DNA of 64,000 nt from Coriolopsis trogii (GCA_020543525.1 JAHYIO010000008.1:744001-808000), one strand, 5' to 3'; positions 44,421 through 56,339 are shown, counted from the stretch's first letter. Translations and numbers: made by a program. Notes: a model not told the origin generated them from the sequence alone.

Positions 44421-45884
44421 ATGCGCCTCACGACATCCTTCGCCGCCCTGGCTGCGTTCGTCTGCGCTGCGCAGGCGCAGACCCTCGTGACCCCACCCTC
44501 GACGTCTGGGGCACTCACCGGGCTCAAGTACACGAACGTCGGCGGATCGGGCACGTACAACCAGGTGACGGTCATGTCCCCAGGCAACTTCCCAGTGTGC
44601 GACGCGAATCCGTCGTGCGTTACTGCTCCCAAGACCGTCAGCGGTGCGCGTCATCCTCCCATCTGATCCGAGTTGGCGGTTCGTAGCGACTGACGTATGG
44701 CTGTGCGCCTCCGAACTTGTAATCTTGTTGGCCGGACGCTTGCACTACGTGCTACGTGCGTGCGACGAACTTGGCCTGTGATCGATGCCCTGGACCTTTG
44801 CTGTCGGGTGGCTCGACAGGCAATCTGGCCCCGTTCAACGAGGAGATGACGTTCAACTTCCGCGGGCCTCTGAATCTCTTCAACATCGCCGTCTACCAGC
44901 CCGACAGTTCTGGCGCGACGTGGACGCAGACCAGTTCGTGGGCGGCGGGCCAGGCCCCCAACAACCTCGTCTTCATGAACAACCTGGGCGGGGGCGCGAG
45001 CGGCGAGTTCAGCAGTGCGTGATCTCTTCCGCAGCTGCTGGTGAGTGCCACTGATGTCGCTGACCTCGGTGCGTCGTCGCACGTCAGTATGCCACGGGAA
45101 TAGCCAGTCGTATGCCAATGGAGCGTTCACGGGTGCGGTGGCGACGCCAAACGCAGAGGTCTCGAACGGAGTCCTTGATCAAGATCACGAAATGGTGCGG
45201 CATCTGCTAGTACTCCGCAGCACACACAACGATCACGGTTTACTGACGTCTGGTCTCTCTTTTTCTTTTTGCCTCCACATCGTCGTCGTCGACCGCGCTG
45301 TGACGCTGGACCGTACACATGACGCTTACATGCGCGAACCTATCCAGAACATCATGACCGCAGAGACGTGCGCCTCGCGCGCCTGCGACGGCTTCTCGCG
45401 CGGCGCCGCGAACCACGGCTGGGCGGACTCGAAGATGCTGCTCGTGACGTTCAACATGCCGCCCTCGGCGGACGCGTCGAAGGTGCCCGCGATCTGGGCG
45501 CTGAACGCGCAGGTCGTGCGCAGCGCCCAGTACGGGTGCAACTGCCGCGGGATCGGGAGCCCGGGCGGGTGCGGCGAGCTCGACATCCTCGAGACGATTG
45601 TGAACCAGGACCCGAACCACGGCATCTCCGAGATCTACTCGTTCAAGGGCGCGACGGGCTCGGGGAGCAACAACTTCTTCCCGCGCCCGACGGGCGACCG
45701 GGTCACGTATGGGGTTGTGTTCGATGTGCAGACGGACAGCATCGCCATCCAGCAGTTCTCGGGGTGGGATTATGGGCAGACGTCGATCCCGAGGTCGACG
45801 ATCGACGGTTTCTTGAACGCGCCGGCGATGCAGGTGTCGTTCGCCAACGGCGCGAGGAAGCGGAGACTCGAGTCGGACCATTGA
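44421..45884 (+). CDS. Tos1/YJL171C-like secreted cell wall protein, copy 2
   Basis: Paralog of the gene at 15712-17027. The signal peptide MRLTTSFAALAAFVCAAQAQ is followed by LTGLKYTNVGGSGTYNQV and VCDANPSCV. The next exon carries NLAPFNEEMTFNFRGPLNLF and QTSSWAAGQAPNNLVFMNN. A small exon gives NSQSYANGAFTGAVATPNAE. The last exon has ACDGFSRGAANHGWADSKM, AIWALNAQVVRSAQYGCNC and GGCGELDILETI, ending at 45884. The order of domains and the introns match copy 1, so the two arose by duplication and then moved apart or inverted. Probable role: binding or cutting beta-1,3-glucan in the cell wall. The introns here are longer than in copy 1 (about 150 bp). Confidence 0.85.
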
Positions 45885-46060
45885 TGATATGTTAGGATAG
45901 TACCATTGGATATAATACTTGGGTGACAGAGTACGAACGACGAGGGCTAAGGATGTTTCTGGAAGGACTGACTACGAACGTGGTATGCGGCAACAAGGTA
46001 GTGTGGCTAGATTGTGCGAGTGATTCTTGTGACTAATCACTCTTCTAGACACAGATCCCT

Positions 46061-47628
46061 TCAGAAAGGCTCCGCCCCGGGGTCGACTTCGCTGACCACA
46101 GAGACGTGGTCGTCGAAGTCGACCCCGGGCCATATGGGCTCAGTAAGCTTATTCAGCATGTCCTCCACGAGGTCTGCCCACCGGTATCGCGAAGTGGTGT
46201 GGACACCGTGCAACTGCATTGCATTCTGCTGCGGAACGGTAGGTGCAGTCGACTCCCCGTATGTTGTATTCGTGTCATAGCTGGCGCTATTGACAGCAGC
46301 GATAAGTGGGCGCAGCCGCATCGTAGGTGATGCTGCGGTCGGTCCGCATTGGGTAGGTAGACGTTCCTTCGATGGATATGACTCGGTCTCACCTGCAGGT
46401 GCACCTGCGCGAAGATGCGCCGGCAACGTATGAACGAACTCCGCTGTAGTTCTTTGGAGATCTAGATGCAAGCGTTAGGTCTGGTTTTTGTCCACTGCAC
46501 TCACACGTACCTTTGCCAATGTTTCGTTTCCGAGTTGGGGCGTGAACATCGCGCCCTATCAGCTCCGGTTTGCCACACTGCTCAGATTGGGACTTCTCCA
46601 TCTCATCTTGCCTTCGTCTGGCTCTCTCCTGCAGTTGCTCCGCACGTTTGCGCTGAGCACAAAGCCTGCAGATACCCTTCGTGCACAACGTGCCATGTGC
46701 CTCGCACAGAGCTTCTTCAGCTTCTGACTCATTGCCCGATACCAACCACAGCGATCCGAGAGAGGTGTGTCCGGTATCTGCAGCAGCTGCAGCCGGGTCA
46801 TCGGACCTCAAATCCTCCGATTCGCGAATTGCGGGCACACGGGATGTTGTCATTTGACCCTCCGCAGGAGTTTCGAGCTCGTCAGTCGACGCTTCGGAAG
46901 AGTTTGACGAATGCAGTACGGCGCTCCGGAGCCTGCCTACCGTGAGGCTGCTAGTTGCAAGTCGCGGAACGGGGGTGAAAATCTCTTGCTTATCGAGTCT
47001 GAATATATCCTCGCGGATGGCACGACAGAGTGAGGCTCTGAGAACGTTTTCTGCCGGCGGCTCGCAATAGTGCGACATGGGGTAGGGGTGGGTGATTGCA
47101 CTGTAGTCAATCGAGATCTAAGTGCGTCTGTTCCCCGATGGGGTCGAGCGTGAGTAAGAAACTCACCCGTCCTTCGCGGGAGACCAATCCTTAAACCACG
47201 AGGACTTGACATCTTCACGATGCCACCGGATCTTCTCGAGAGACCACGCAGTAGACAATGCGCAGGGGAAGACACATGAACTTTGACCCTTATCTTCTTT
47301 CCTTGGTTCGCGCAGAATCTCTTTCCAGCGGTGTGCACCAAGCAAACGACGAACTTCGAATCCGTTCTGAATTACTTCGATGATTACCACGTTGGGAGAC
47401 TGCAAAAGTGTGATCAGACGTCAGGAATTACGACTGTCAAGACTAACTTCTCACCTTTGGCTTGTAGTAGAACGCCAACAGATTATTCTCACCAATTATA
47501 CAAGCAACCCACCTAGAGAAAGCTCTTGGATAGTCGCGACTTTCATGGGGTTGATCCGGGTAGGGGTTGACAACGGTGAAAAAGTGGCTTTCGCCAATGA
47601 ACGGGGGGCTGCGTTGGCGTCCGCGCAT
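46061..47628 (-). CDS. Cys/His-motif protein of unknown function, divergent paralog 1
   Basis: I know no named family for this. From MRGRQRSPPFIGESHFFTVV (47628) the N-terminal domain reads NPYPDQPHE, FSRWVACI and LAFYYKPK, then LGAHRWKEILREP and SSWFKDW. The middle is acidic and Ser-rich. A compact motif, CEAHGTLCTKGIC (46668-46706), has the spacing C-x2-H-x3-C-x4-C and is followed by a charged helix RKRAEQLQERARRRQDEMEK. The C terminus is DDHVSVVSEVDPGAEPF. Every landmark of the N-terminal half and the Cys/His motif recurs in order in the neighbouring gene at 48215. Several introns are inferred, and the frame between the first two exons is uncertain. A zinc-binding role for the motif is inference. 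Confidence 0.6.
46076..46129. repeat. Near-perfect 54-base inverted repeat in the 3' coding end
   Basis: Perfect 16 bp arms CCCGGGGTCGACTTCG (46076-46091) and its complement (46114-46129), extended inside by GACCAC/GTGGTC. It lies in the last 22 codons of the paralog 1 gene. Confidence 0.85.
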
Positions 47629-48214
47629 GGTTGCTGTTTGGGTGTTGCAATCGGTTGAACTACCGGGGTCCTGCATGACATTATATATCTCGCGTTGCCG
47701 CGGAACTGAAGCTGTTGCTGCTGCGAGATGTGGTGATCGAATACGCTGTCCTGAATCGATGTCGCCGCAACATCATCTATACAGCTACCGCGGCAAAGCG
47801 TGAAGCCATCGTACTAGCCACAGCATCATATGCGGAGTCACATGTCTCCACTTCGAAACAGCGACGGCGCAGCTCAGGCTTGCGGATCGACAACAAGAAT
47901 CTGGCTGCAGTAGGCGCACCGGCAGAAATGTGCTGCTTGGTCCGAGTCTGACTCGAGAGTTTGAGGCAAAGGCAACTCTTTGTTGCAACATTGAGACATG
48001 ACAGTATGGCCTTTGTTGCCTGGCCACGGCGTTGAGACAAAGCGAACGCGTTAGCCTATGTGGCGGGTTTGAAGAATTGGTACAATTTCCTTTCTGGAAC
48101 GCTCTTCTATGTACAGGCGCTTACGTAATGTCTATTCTTACTGCGGTATATAACGCGCCTCGTCGCGGCTGCTTCGTCTCCCACCACCATCATCCCTTTT
48201 GCCTTTAGGATAGA
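47629..48214. promoter_or_regulatory. Bidirectional promoter region of the divergent paralogs
   Basis: 586 bp between two start codons. Each gene has a TATA-like element at similar distance: TATATA at 47682-47689 for the minus gene (about 55 bp from ATG) and TATATAA at 48147-48153 for the plus gene (about 62 bp from ATG). Confidence 0.6.
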
Positions 48215-50627
48215 ATGCCCAAACGCGCTAGTACACCGCCTCTCGAAGATGGGGCAAAGTATCTGACCGTCGTCTATCCATACCCCTCGCGACCCAACAT
48301 GGAGCTAGAGAACCATCGCAAACTCTTCGCCCAATGGGTGGCGGCCTGCATAGACCCCGCCTACTTTCGGGCGTTGTATTACAAGCCGTCAGTATGTGTA
48401 TTTACTTCTGTCTCCAAACTGGCTATGCACCTTAAGAATTTTTGTCAGAGTCCAGGAAGCATCATCATGGAGATCGACGAGTCCTTGCCGGACTTTACAC
48501 CCATTTTGGGAGCCCACCATTGGGCTGAGATACTCAAGGATCCGGACAGCAACGAGATCAAACAAGTCTCCAAAGTGTTTTACTGCACATACCACGCGGA
48601 TCGTATCGTTCAGAAGAACGGTAAGACGATCCTAGAATACAAACTTGTCGACTGTCTGATAGCTCGATAGGATGGAAGCGCATTGACGCGGAAGACCATT
48701 GGTTCACCAAACATAAACTGTGAGTCGATCTACTCAGCTAACAAGGGCATCTTCGTTGAATGCGTGAACAACAGGAGAGCCAGGTTCATGCATCCGTATC
48801 CACCGACGCATTGGTGTGACATTCCACGGATAGGAAATGTGATACAGAACAACCTCTGTCGGCCTCTTCCGAACGCCAATTTTGCGCCGCCTCTACCCCC
48901 TCAACCATCTCCAGTAGGTGTGTGCGTATTCTTATCGGTCCCCAGTCTTGTTTCATGACGGAACTTGCCACACAGTCGGTACGCCTGAATGGCAACAGTG
49001 GAAACGCGAGCAAGAGATCCCGAAGGGTAAAGTGTGGACCAGAGACACCCCGCCAGACGTATATAGGGCATCTGTGCAAGCTGCATCTAACTCTACTGCT
49101 ACACCATCGTCAACTCAGGGAGACGCGGAAGTTTGGCAGACTCCCCGTCAAGCAGGTAAGAGCCAAAGTCGGTCGTCTAATGCGATCACTGAGATTTTCT
49201 CTAAAGGAACCACTCCAAGTATCCTACCTATCTTACCTCCAGGCCTATGGCCAGCCTTGACGCGCGCAAACTCAAACTCAAGTCAAAGCTCAAACGATCG
49301 TGGGGTTACGTCGGAGCAGAACCCAACACCACCTCTTGTTTCCTCCCGCTCCGGATCGTCGAGCAGCGGCGATGGCCTCCCACTCTCTCCCGCAGAGCGG
49401 TCTCTTCTCGAGTACGACGAGAGCGAAGCTGTCGAACGGAGATTAAGTGCTCTCGCTATGGATGACTCAGAAGACGACGACGTCTACTTCAGCGTTTCCG
49501 GCGACGGGCAGGCTTTGTCGGACGAACACTCCGATGGGGTGGGATCGCCCTACGTATACTCGAGCCAATCCGGGAATGCTGCTGACGACGACAGCGATCT
49601 TGACGATGGTGAGCAAGGTCTGGCGAAAGCCGCGGAGAAGAAGCCTGGGCTTTGTCCCGTCCACAACATCATCTGCAAGAAAGGGATTTGTCGTTTCCGT
49701 GCTCAACAGGCTAGAGAAGAGAAGTACAGACAGCGCCAGGAAGAGCGCCTCCGTTTCCGCGACGCGGCGGATAGCAAGAGCAACAAGGGCGGCAAGGGTG
49801 GTTCCAAGCCTTCCTCTGGAACGAGCACGCCCTCCGGAGCCAGAAACGAAACCGAGCGACCCGGTCCGCTAGCTCACCTCCGTGTTGGTGCACCTGCGCC
49901 GACGAGCGTGCGCAAGCAACTCCCCCCACACCTCATGAAGGGCGCCGCTCCTGGCACTGTTCCCAAGGCTGCGTCCCTGATATCTCCAGTGGCCTCGGTG
50001 CACTCCACCCCCACCCCCACCCTGCGCGGCCAAGACGACGACGCGCGCTCCCAATCGAGCTCGTCTAGCGGCCGCGGTGGCCCTTTGCCCAATCGTGCCA
50101 GTGCGTGGGCACCGCGAAGCCCGACATCTGCATGGGGTGGCAACAGTATCTCTTCTGCTCCTGCAAGCGCGCCTGCAGCAGGACCCGCCCCCATCCAGGC
50201 TGCATCTCCGACTCCGGCTGAAGCAATAGGCAAGGCGGCGCCGACCCCGAAGGCATGGGGTGTATGGGGTCGCGCGCCGTCAATCTCCGCGTCTTCCGTC
50301 CAGCGCAACAACGAAAGCTGGAGCATCAGTGCGCCCGAGGGCGACGACAACAACGAGGACGCTGATCGTGCACGCAACGACGACGGCAAGTCAGTCGGTG
50401 GACGATCGGTCAGTGCGAGTGCGGCGACTGGATGGGGTACGCGCGGGGATGTGGGGCCGTGGGGCAGCACGGCTGCGGTCCGTGCTGCGAAGCCTGTACC
50501 TGCGGCGACTCGGAACCAAGGCCCGCGGACGAAGACGTGGGCGGATGAGATGGACCAAGCCGACGGGGGGTCGGTCGCTGCCAACTCTACAAAGTCGTGG
50601 GGCAACATATCCTATGGGCCCTGGTAA
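48215..50627 (+). CDS. Cys/His-motif protein with WG/GW-rich tail, divergent paralog 2
   Basis: Exon 1 begins MPKRASTPPLEDGAKYLTVV and carries YPYPSRPNMEL, LFAQWVAACI, FRALYYKPSV and LGAHHWAEILKDP; it splices to WKRIDAEDHWFTKHK, then to NNRRARFMHPYPPTHWCDIP and TPEWQQWKREQEIPKGKVWT. An acidic stretch (DDSEDDDVYFSVSGDG) precedes CPVHNIICKKGIC (49653-49691), the C-x2-H-x3-C-x4-C motif shared with paralog 1, followed by a basic helix. The last 200 residues are disordered, rich in Ala, Pro and Ser, and have repeated Trp-Gly: SAWGG, KAWGVWGR, TGWGTR, GPWGS, KSWGN and a terminal SYGPW. The tail is absent from paralog 1. No function is known. An Argonaute-hook or scaffold role is only a hypothesis. 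Confidence 0.75.
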
Positions 50628-51255
50628 TGATCATCTCTACATGGATGGAACTATATACCAATTTCTTGTTGCTGCTGGAAAGCATAGTGAAAATTCCATA
50701 CACATGTGTCGCTTGTACCTTCCGTTGTGGTGCTCTCAGTGCTCTCATGTTTCATAGCTTGCTCCGTACCTGTACGTTTCTTGCTCTCTCACCGTTCTAC
50801 ACAATGCTTTGTAACACCCAACACGCACATTCACTTGTATGCAATGCTATCTTTTCGATGAGGGAAACGTCAATGCAAAATGACACGACATCTGTCACTC
50901 GATGTGACGTAGAGACTGGCGAGCGTGTGCGCCAAGCGTGCTACGCTGAGTCTCCTCCTGCAATGTTCACACCCAACGTCGAGAGCTATGAGACAGTAGC
51001 CAGCCTCTCGGATGACGACCCACTTGTCGAATGGAGATTGCCATACCTCGACATGGTCGTCGCGAGAGACCTTTTAAAAGATAGAACATGCAGCAGCAAA
51101 CAATGGCCGGCACCAGGATATCAGGAACAGGGATGCACGTATTGTTGAATTGACGTGACAACGGGTGTAGAAACCAACTTGAGAAACCGACCGAGCAATC
51201 CGCATGGAGTAAGAGCTCCGTCCGACATATGCTATGTAGAGCTCTCCTCGGAGAA
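50628..51255. other. Convergent intergenic region
   Basis: Between the stops of paralog 2 (+) and the P450 (-). The open frames here are not coding-like. Confidence 0.45.
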
Positions 51256-53462
51256 TCAGGCAACGGGGGACTGCTTCCGCGCCTTGAAGAGCACATGCGC
51301 CGTCCTATCAGCGTACACGTTCAGGCCGTAGTACGTGTTTTTCGGGCGCGTCCCATCTCCACCCACTTTCATTTCGAAATGCAGCACGAGGTACGCGAGC
51401 ATCGCTTTCAGCTCGTTCGCTGCAAAGAACCGTCCCGGGCTGCGCGCGTCGCTCTTGAGTCAGCCAACCGACACACATAGCGCACAGACGAAGCCGAGGG
51501 ATGGCATGATCGACGTACCATGCATGCCGGCCGTGCCCGAAGAGCACGTAGTCGACCGATGTGTTCACCAACTGGTGCTTGAGCTCCTCGCCCTCCTTCT
51601 CTCGCATCTGCGCGAAGCGGAAGGGCTCGAACGCGCCGGCGCCGGGGTAGTTCGCCTCATCGTGATGTGTTCCGAATGAACCTGCACAAACCAGCGTGCC
51701 TTTCGGGAGGAAGGTGCCGTCGCACAGAGTGATGTCCTTCATCACCTTGCGGATCAGGGAAGCTTGTAACTTTTGGTCAGACACGGTGCGGGGACTCTTG
51801 TGGTAAAAGTAGGAGATTGAGGCAGAGAGAGATGGAGACGTACTGAGGTTGATGCCATTGCGCCGCGCGCTTTCCTTGATGAAGCTGTCAAGCTTATACA
51901 TCTTGCCAATCGCGTTCTTCGTCCATCCTTCCGCGGTGATGATGGTCGATACTTCCTCGTACAGGGGCTGCAGGTACTCCGGGGACGCGGCCAGATCGAA
52001 GATAGCATGGGTCATGGTCTGATTGCACGTGATTAATAAATGTGTCAATATAGCCACACGAAATGGGTGGCAACTAACAGCAGTTGATGTGTGGATTGCA
52101 GCAAAGTTAACTAGGAGGACCTTCTCCGCTGCGCTGCTGTTCATGTTCTTCCTCTGCCTCGCTTCGTCGAGGATCCACTGAAGCATGTCGTTCTGCAGCG
52201 CTCGGGAGACAGTCAGGGCTAGGATCGTCTCAGCTTACGATGGGCTTGGTAGACACGTACGGGCTTATCCTTCCGATCCTCTCCATACTGCGCGATCTGC
52301 GCCTCGCGCGCTTCAATCAAAGGTCGCAATTGTACCAGAGCCTGCTTGATAGAGGTCTTGCCCTTGCTCACAATAAACCCGACAAGGCTGTATAGGACGT
52401 CTCATCAGAGCTGCGCCCCACCCCGAACAGGAATCGAGGGAGTACTGACGGCTTCATGAAGTCCGGGAACTTGCCGATCCTGATCCTAGCCTGGATTACA
52501 ACAAGCGTGAACGCGATGACGAGGTCGAGGTATTCCCGGTTTCGGCCTGCACCGCACGGTAAATCATGTATCAGGTCTCCTCATGAATATGTGACGTACA
52601 CAGAGGAAGACCGACGAAGGCACGATTGCTTGCCCGCGCGACGATCTGCATGATTGTCGAGTACAGTGGCAAGCTCACCCACTCTGCAAATGACGATGGG
52701 CATTCCGAGAGGTTGTGAGTCCCTCGAGATTACTCACCGTCGCCATTAGTAGGGATGTACTCGTGGACCGCCAGCTTGAGTTCGTCGATAACTTCGGGCA
52801 GAATCGTAGGCAGGGTCCGGGTAAGCTTCTCTCTGATGATCTCGACGTGGAATGGATCGTCGACGCTCTCCGGCCCCAGGCTGTATCTTAGGTGTAGAAA
52901 CTGCAGAAGTAAATATATGTCACACCATAACTTGCGACACTGTGAAGAAGCTTGCGAGACACAGACCTTGTCAGCACCTTCAGTGAAGGATAACTCGTTG
53001 TCGTCGCGCTTGCGGAGGTCGTCAATCAGTTCCGATCCGGAAACGACGACCAGCCATTGGTCCAGTGTCGTAACCTTGAAGGTGCGCTTGTAGTACTACG
53101 TGACCGTAGCCCTCAGTACGCGTGTTTGATACCCACATGGATATGGAGAACTGAGTTACCTTATGATATCCATCCTCGATGATCTCCTTGCCGTGTCGCA
53201 TGAAGTTCAAGGCAGTAATATAAGACAGGCCCGGGGCGGAGGGCCCCCCGAGTGTCGGAATTGAATATAACTGTGTACGATGATAGCAATGTGAGAAAAC
53301 GGTCATATTTATCACACAATACATTCTGAGGGCTGGTGTACTCACAGGATTCATGCGCCATATCACGAGGTAGGCCACAACGACAACAGCAGCATACATC
53401 GCGACAACGACTCGCGGATTATCGGAGCCAAGCAAAGGCAAAGCTGAGATCAGAGATGACAT
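51256..53462 (-). CDS. Cytochrome P450 monooxygenase
   Basis: Endoplasmic-reticulum anchored haem-thiolate oxygenase. Starts MSSLISALPLLGSDNPRVVV (53462), with membrane anchor AMYAAVVVVAYLVIW. The substrate-recognition half has IPTLGGPSAPGLSYITALNF, VTTLDQWLVVVSGSELIDDL and FLHLRYSLGPESVDD. The I-helix region is unusual-looking (VNFAAIHTST), typical for this fungal group. The K-helix gives ExxR as FIKESAR, and the haem motif FGHGRHACPG is assembled across an intron near 51530-51480. The last exon runs CPGRFFAANELKAMLAYLVL to a TGA at 51256. About ten short introns. The IPTLGGPS start and overall style recall CYP512/CYP5150-type enzymes of polypores acting on terpenoids or lipids; subfamily not established. 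Confidence 0.92.
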
Positions 53463-53994
53463 CGTCCCCGGTTTTCGTAGGCGTGGTGGATGGGGAGAAT
53501 AGGAACAGTCGAGAGGCTGAGTTGGCCATAACCACGGCCAGAGGCATGTCTTATATACGATTTCCCGACTCCCACTATCTGCCAACTATGTCGAGCATGG
53601 CCTGCCTTCTCCGAGATATGCAGCTATCTCCTTGCCGTTGCCAGCGCAAGGATAGCTCACTTGCAGAGATCTTCCTTACATTGAAGGTAGCCGGTGCCGG
53701 TCTCCCGACAAGAAGCATGGGCGCTGACCTCATTTGGCTTTTGGTGGATCAGCCGATGGGAGGCTTCGCAGGAGACCTTGTTCGCCCCTTCCGTGTCGTC
53801 ATACCTATAACGTGTTAGAGCAATGGATAAGGACTGACGTGTCACAAGGCTAGGGTTGCCTCGGAATGACTGGTGGGAGTCGAGTTTGGCTCGCGCGTAT
53901 CGGATGAGCTCTCGAGGTTCGAGCCACCTCCGACTATGACTGTTACAGAGGATTTCGTCAACAATCCCTAGTAATTCTAAGGTATTGAGTAGAC
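53463..53994. other. Region upstream of the P450
   Basis: Should hold the P450 promoter. No supported gene. Confidence 0.4.
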
Positions 53995-54502
53995 TCACAA
54001 GTACATCGAATTCCACTCCTTGCGAACGCTGTCCGATAGATTCCACCTCCGCGACACGATCGGGGAGTTGCTCAGTACGGGCGCAACTCCAGGCATCAAG
54101 AGGCCTGCACGTGAGCTCATGTTAGAATGACGGCGTCTAGAAATAGTGAGTGCCTAGGCTTACATTGCAATATGGCAGCGCACAAGGTTTGGATGTACTG
54201 CAGGAGGGCAAATGAGATCCTGAATGTGATGAGTAATGGATGGCTACATCTGACATCATCACAACACTGATACATTCCACCAGGTTTAGCCGTCTTCTTT
54301 CAATCCGTTGTCGCCTTTGTGAGGCGCGAATCTACTTCCCGTCATATGCCTGCGCGGCGGAGACCTCATAAAGCCTGAGGTATGTGCTAAGCAGCCAGCT
54401 GGCTCTACAACATCAGCATAAAATGAGCTGCGCGCCACCCAATTGATGGGAAGCAGTACGTACCCGATTAATAAAGTGCGAGTGACCCAGCTTCTCGTTC
54501 AT
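53995..54502 (-). CDS. Possible small multi-exon gene
   Basis: I do not recognise this. Several minus-strand segments look like exons in order: MNEKLGHSHFINR (from 54502) before a GTACGT donor, TYLRLYEVSAAQAYDGK before a GTAGAT donor, ISFALLQYIQTLCAAILQ, and finally LLMPGVAPVLSNSPIVSRRW plus NLSDSVRKEWNSMYL with TGA at 53995. The joins are plausible but unproven. An alternative frame over the first exon is also open. It could be a remnant of a larger gene. Confidence 0.3.
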
Positions 54503-56339
54503 CGAGTGTTAACATCTGCCCAGACAATTGACAGACCTCGAGTGCAAGCGTGAGCTCGACCTGCCAGTGAATAGCATCGTTGAGGGTTGCTGCGACTGCA
54601 GGACGCGAGCGCTGGCGCTTATGGCGAGTATGTGCGGTCGCAGCAGGAGCTGAAGCGTACCGGAACGGAATGCGCTTCGTGACTGAGACTGTACTCAGGA
54701 TTGAAGCTGGCGCTCGGATACTGCGGGGAGCGCTCGGTGCTGCTGAGCACCTGGCTGAGGGTTTTGCGGTGACCCGGAGCTATGGGAGTCCCCAGCTGGC
54801 TGCTGCTGGGACGATGGAGTCTTCCCGTACCGGTCAGAATTAGTCCAGATAGGAGACGGGGAACTGTGATCGGTATCAAAATCAACGGCGTACCCCAGGC
54901 GAGGCGAGTCATTTTCTATTGCCTTAGCCCTGTGTTCAACGAGGTCCAGTAGATGAACTGAAGTTCATTCGCGTCGATCCCCTTGCTGTGGTTGCTTTAT
55001 CGGCGCCTGCTCCTGCCACTGTCGGCGGGGAGGTGTGCTCTGTCCTGCAAGGTAGTGGCAGAGGCTCGGCCCGAGATGTCGCGGGAAGGGCGTAGGTGTC
55101 TTCGTTCGGTTCCAAAGCGTGCAATGAGGGCGACCCTGGCGCAATAGAAGGACCATCAGCGATGACGGCCGGTCTATTTGACCATCCGAGGCGCGTGCGC
55201 GGGAGTGGTGGGGGTACGGCCGGGGGGGGAGGTTGTGGTCCTGCATGTTTCGCGAGGGTGCAGACATATTGAGCGGCGACTTGACTCGTAGGTTGCGCCT
55301 GGAACTCGACCGCGTGCGAGCTGGAGTACAACTGCGGCGTGAGGTCAGGCAACGTTTGAAATTGTGAAACTTTGTGCAAGTCTGAGGAATGAGTTCGGGG
55401 ACCTTTGTGCAGCTTGACGAGTTCAAGCGCGACTGATGCCGGCATAGATGATTCGCTCAGGAATTGTTGAGGGAATGGGCAGTTGTGATTCCAGGGCTTG
55501 AAGGTACATAATACTCTTAGGAGCTGCTGGTGTAAATAAAGCTCATACTCGCTGAGATGCCATCTGTGAGAAAGTATCGGTCGTGAATGAGGATCGCATA
55601 TTGAGTCACGCACCTGTAGCCCCACCGCGTCCTGATTTCTTTCCTTGGAGAACGGTCTTCAGATAGCACTCACCTGGCGTGTAATGAGAGCGGCGTCTCC
55701 GCAAAAACATGTCTGGGGCAACAATTTCGCAAGCAATGCCAGCATCCCAAGAAGTTAAGCTTGATACTATGCGACTTTGGCACCCTGTTAGGGTCGGGGA
55801 CTAGGCGTCATCTTCCTGCGTTCAAAATGGTATACCGTAATCGAGGTATGGTTACCGCAGATCCAGATAGAATAGGAAGAAGAATGCTACGATGGTGATG
55901 TATGATGTTCAAGAGCAAATGTGCTCGTCACAGTCACGAGTGAGTGATGCAGTGTCACCGCCGTGCGTCACGCGTGACTTTTCGCGCTAAGGGCTGCGTC
56001 ACGCGTGCGAGTGACTCTGAAACTGCAGCCCACGATGTCAGCCAGCCTAGTGCCTATCGAGTCGACGTCTCTTCCAATCAACACAATGCCCACCTGATAT
56101 TCATAACCATGCCCAGACTTCTCATCAAGCAAAAAGTTTTCTTTATCTCATTATGAATTGCATGTGCGCATTACGTGCAAGAAACCGCCGGCGGTGAGTA
56201 TGCGATCCCTAATCGACCAGGCAGTCGCCGACCCAGCGCTGAGAACATCAGATTCAGGCTAGCTCCGCGCCATATATAAACGGATGGCCTCTAGGTTCAG
56301 AAGGGATCTCAACAGCTCCCCTCCAGTCGCTCGTATACC
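54503..56339. other. 1.8 kb region, no firm gene
   Basis: A Pro/Ala-rich minus-strand frame at 54936-55625 (with PPPPAVPPPLPRTRLGW) is open for about 229 codons but has low-complexity composition and no homology I recognise. The region upstream of the beta-lactamase-like gene (56160-56339) has TATATAAA at about 56273-56280, about 60 bp before its ATG. Confidence 0.4.
56273..56280 (+). promoter_or_regulatory. TATA box of the beta-lactamase-like gene
   Basis: TATATAAA lies about 60 bp upstream of the ATG at 56340, the same distance seen for other TATA elements in this window. Confidence 0.55.

Noticed and set aside
53925..53950. GAGGTTCGAGCC resembling a tRNA T arm
   Set aside because: No matching acceptor or D arm upstream; a chance match.
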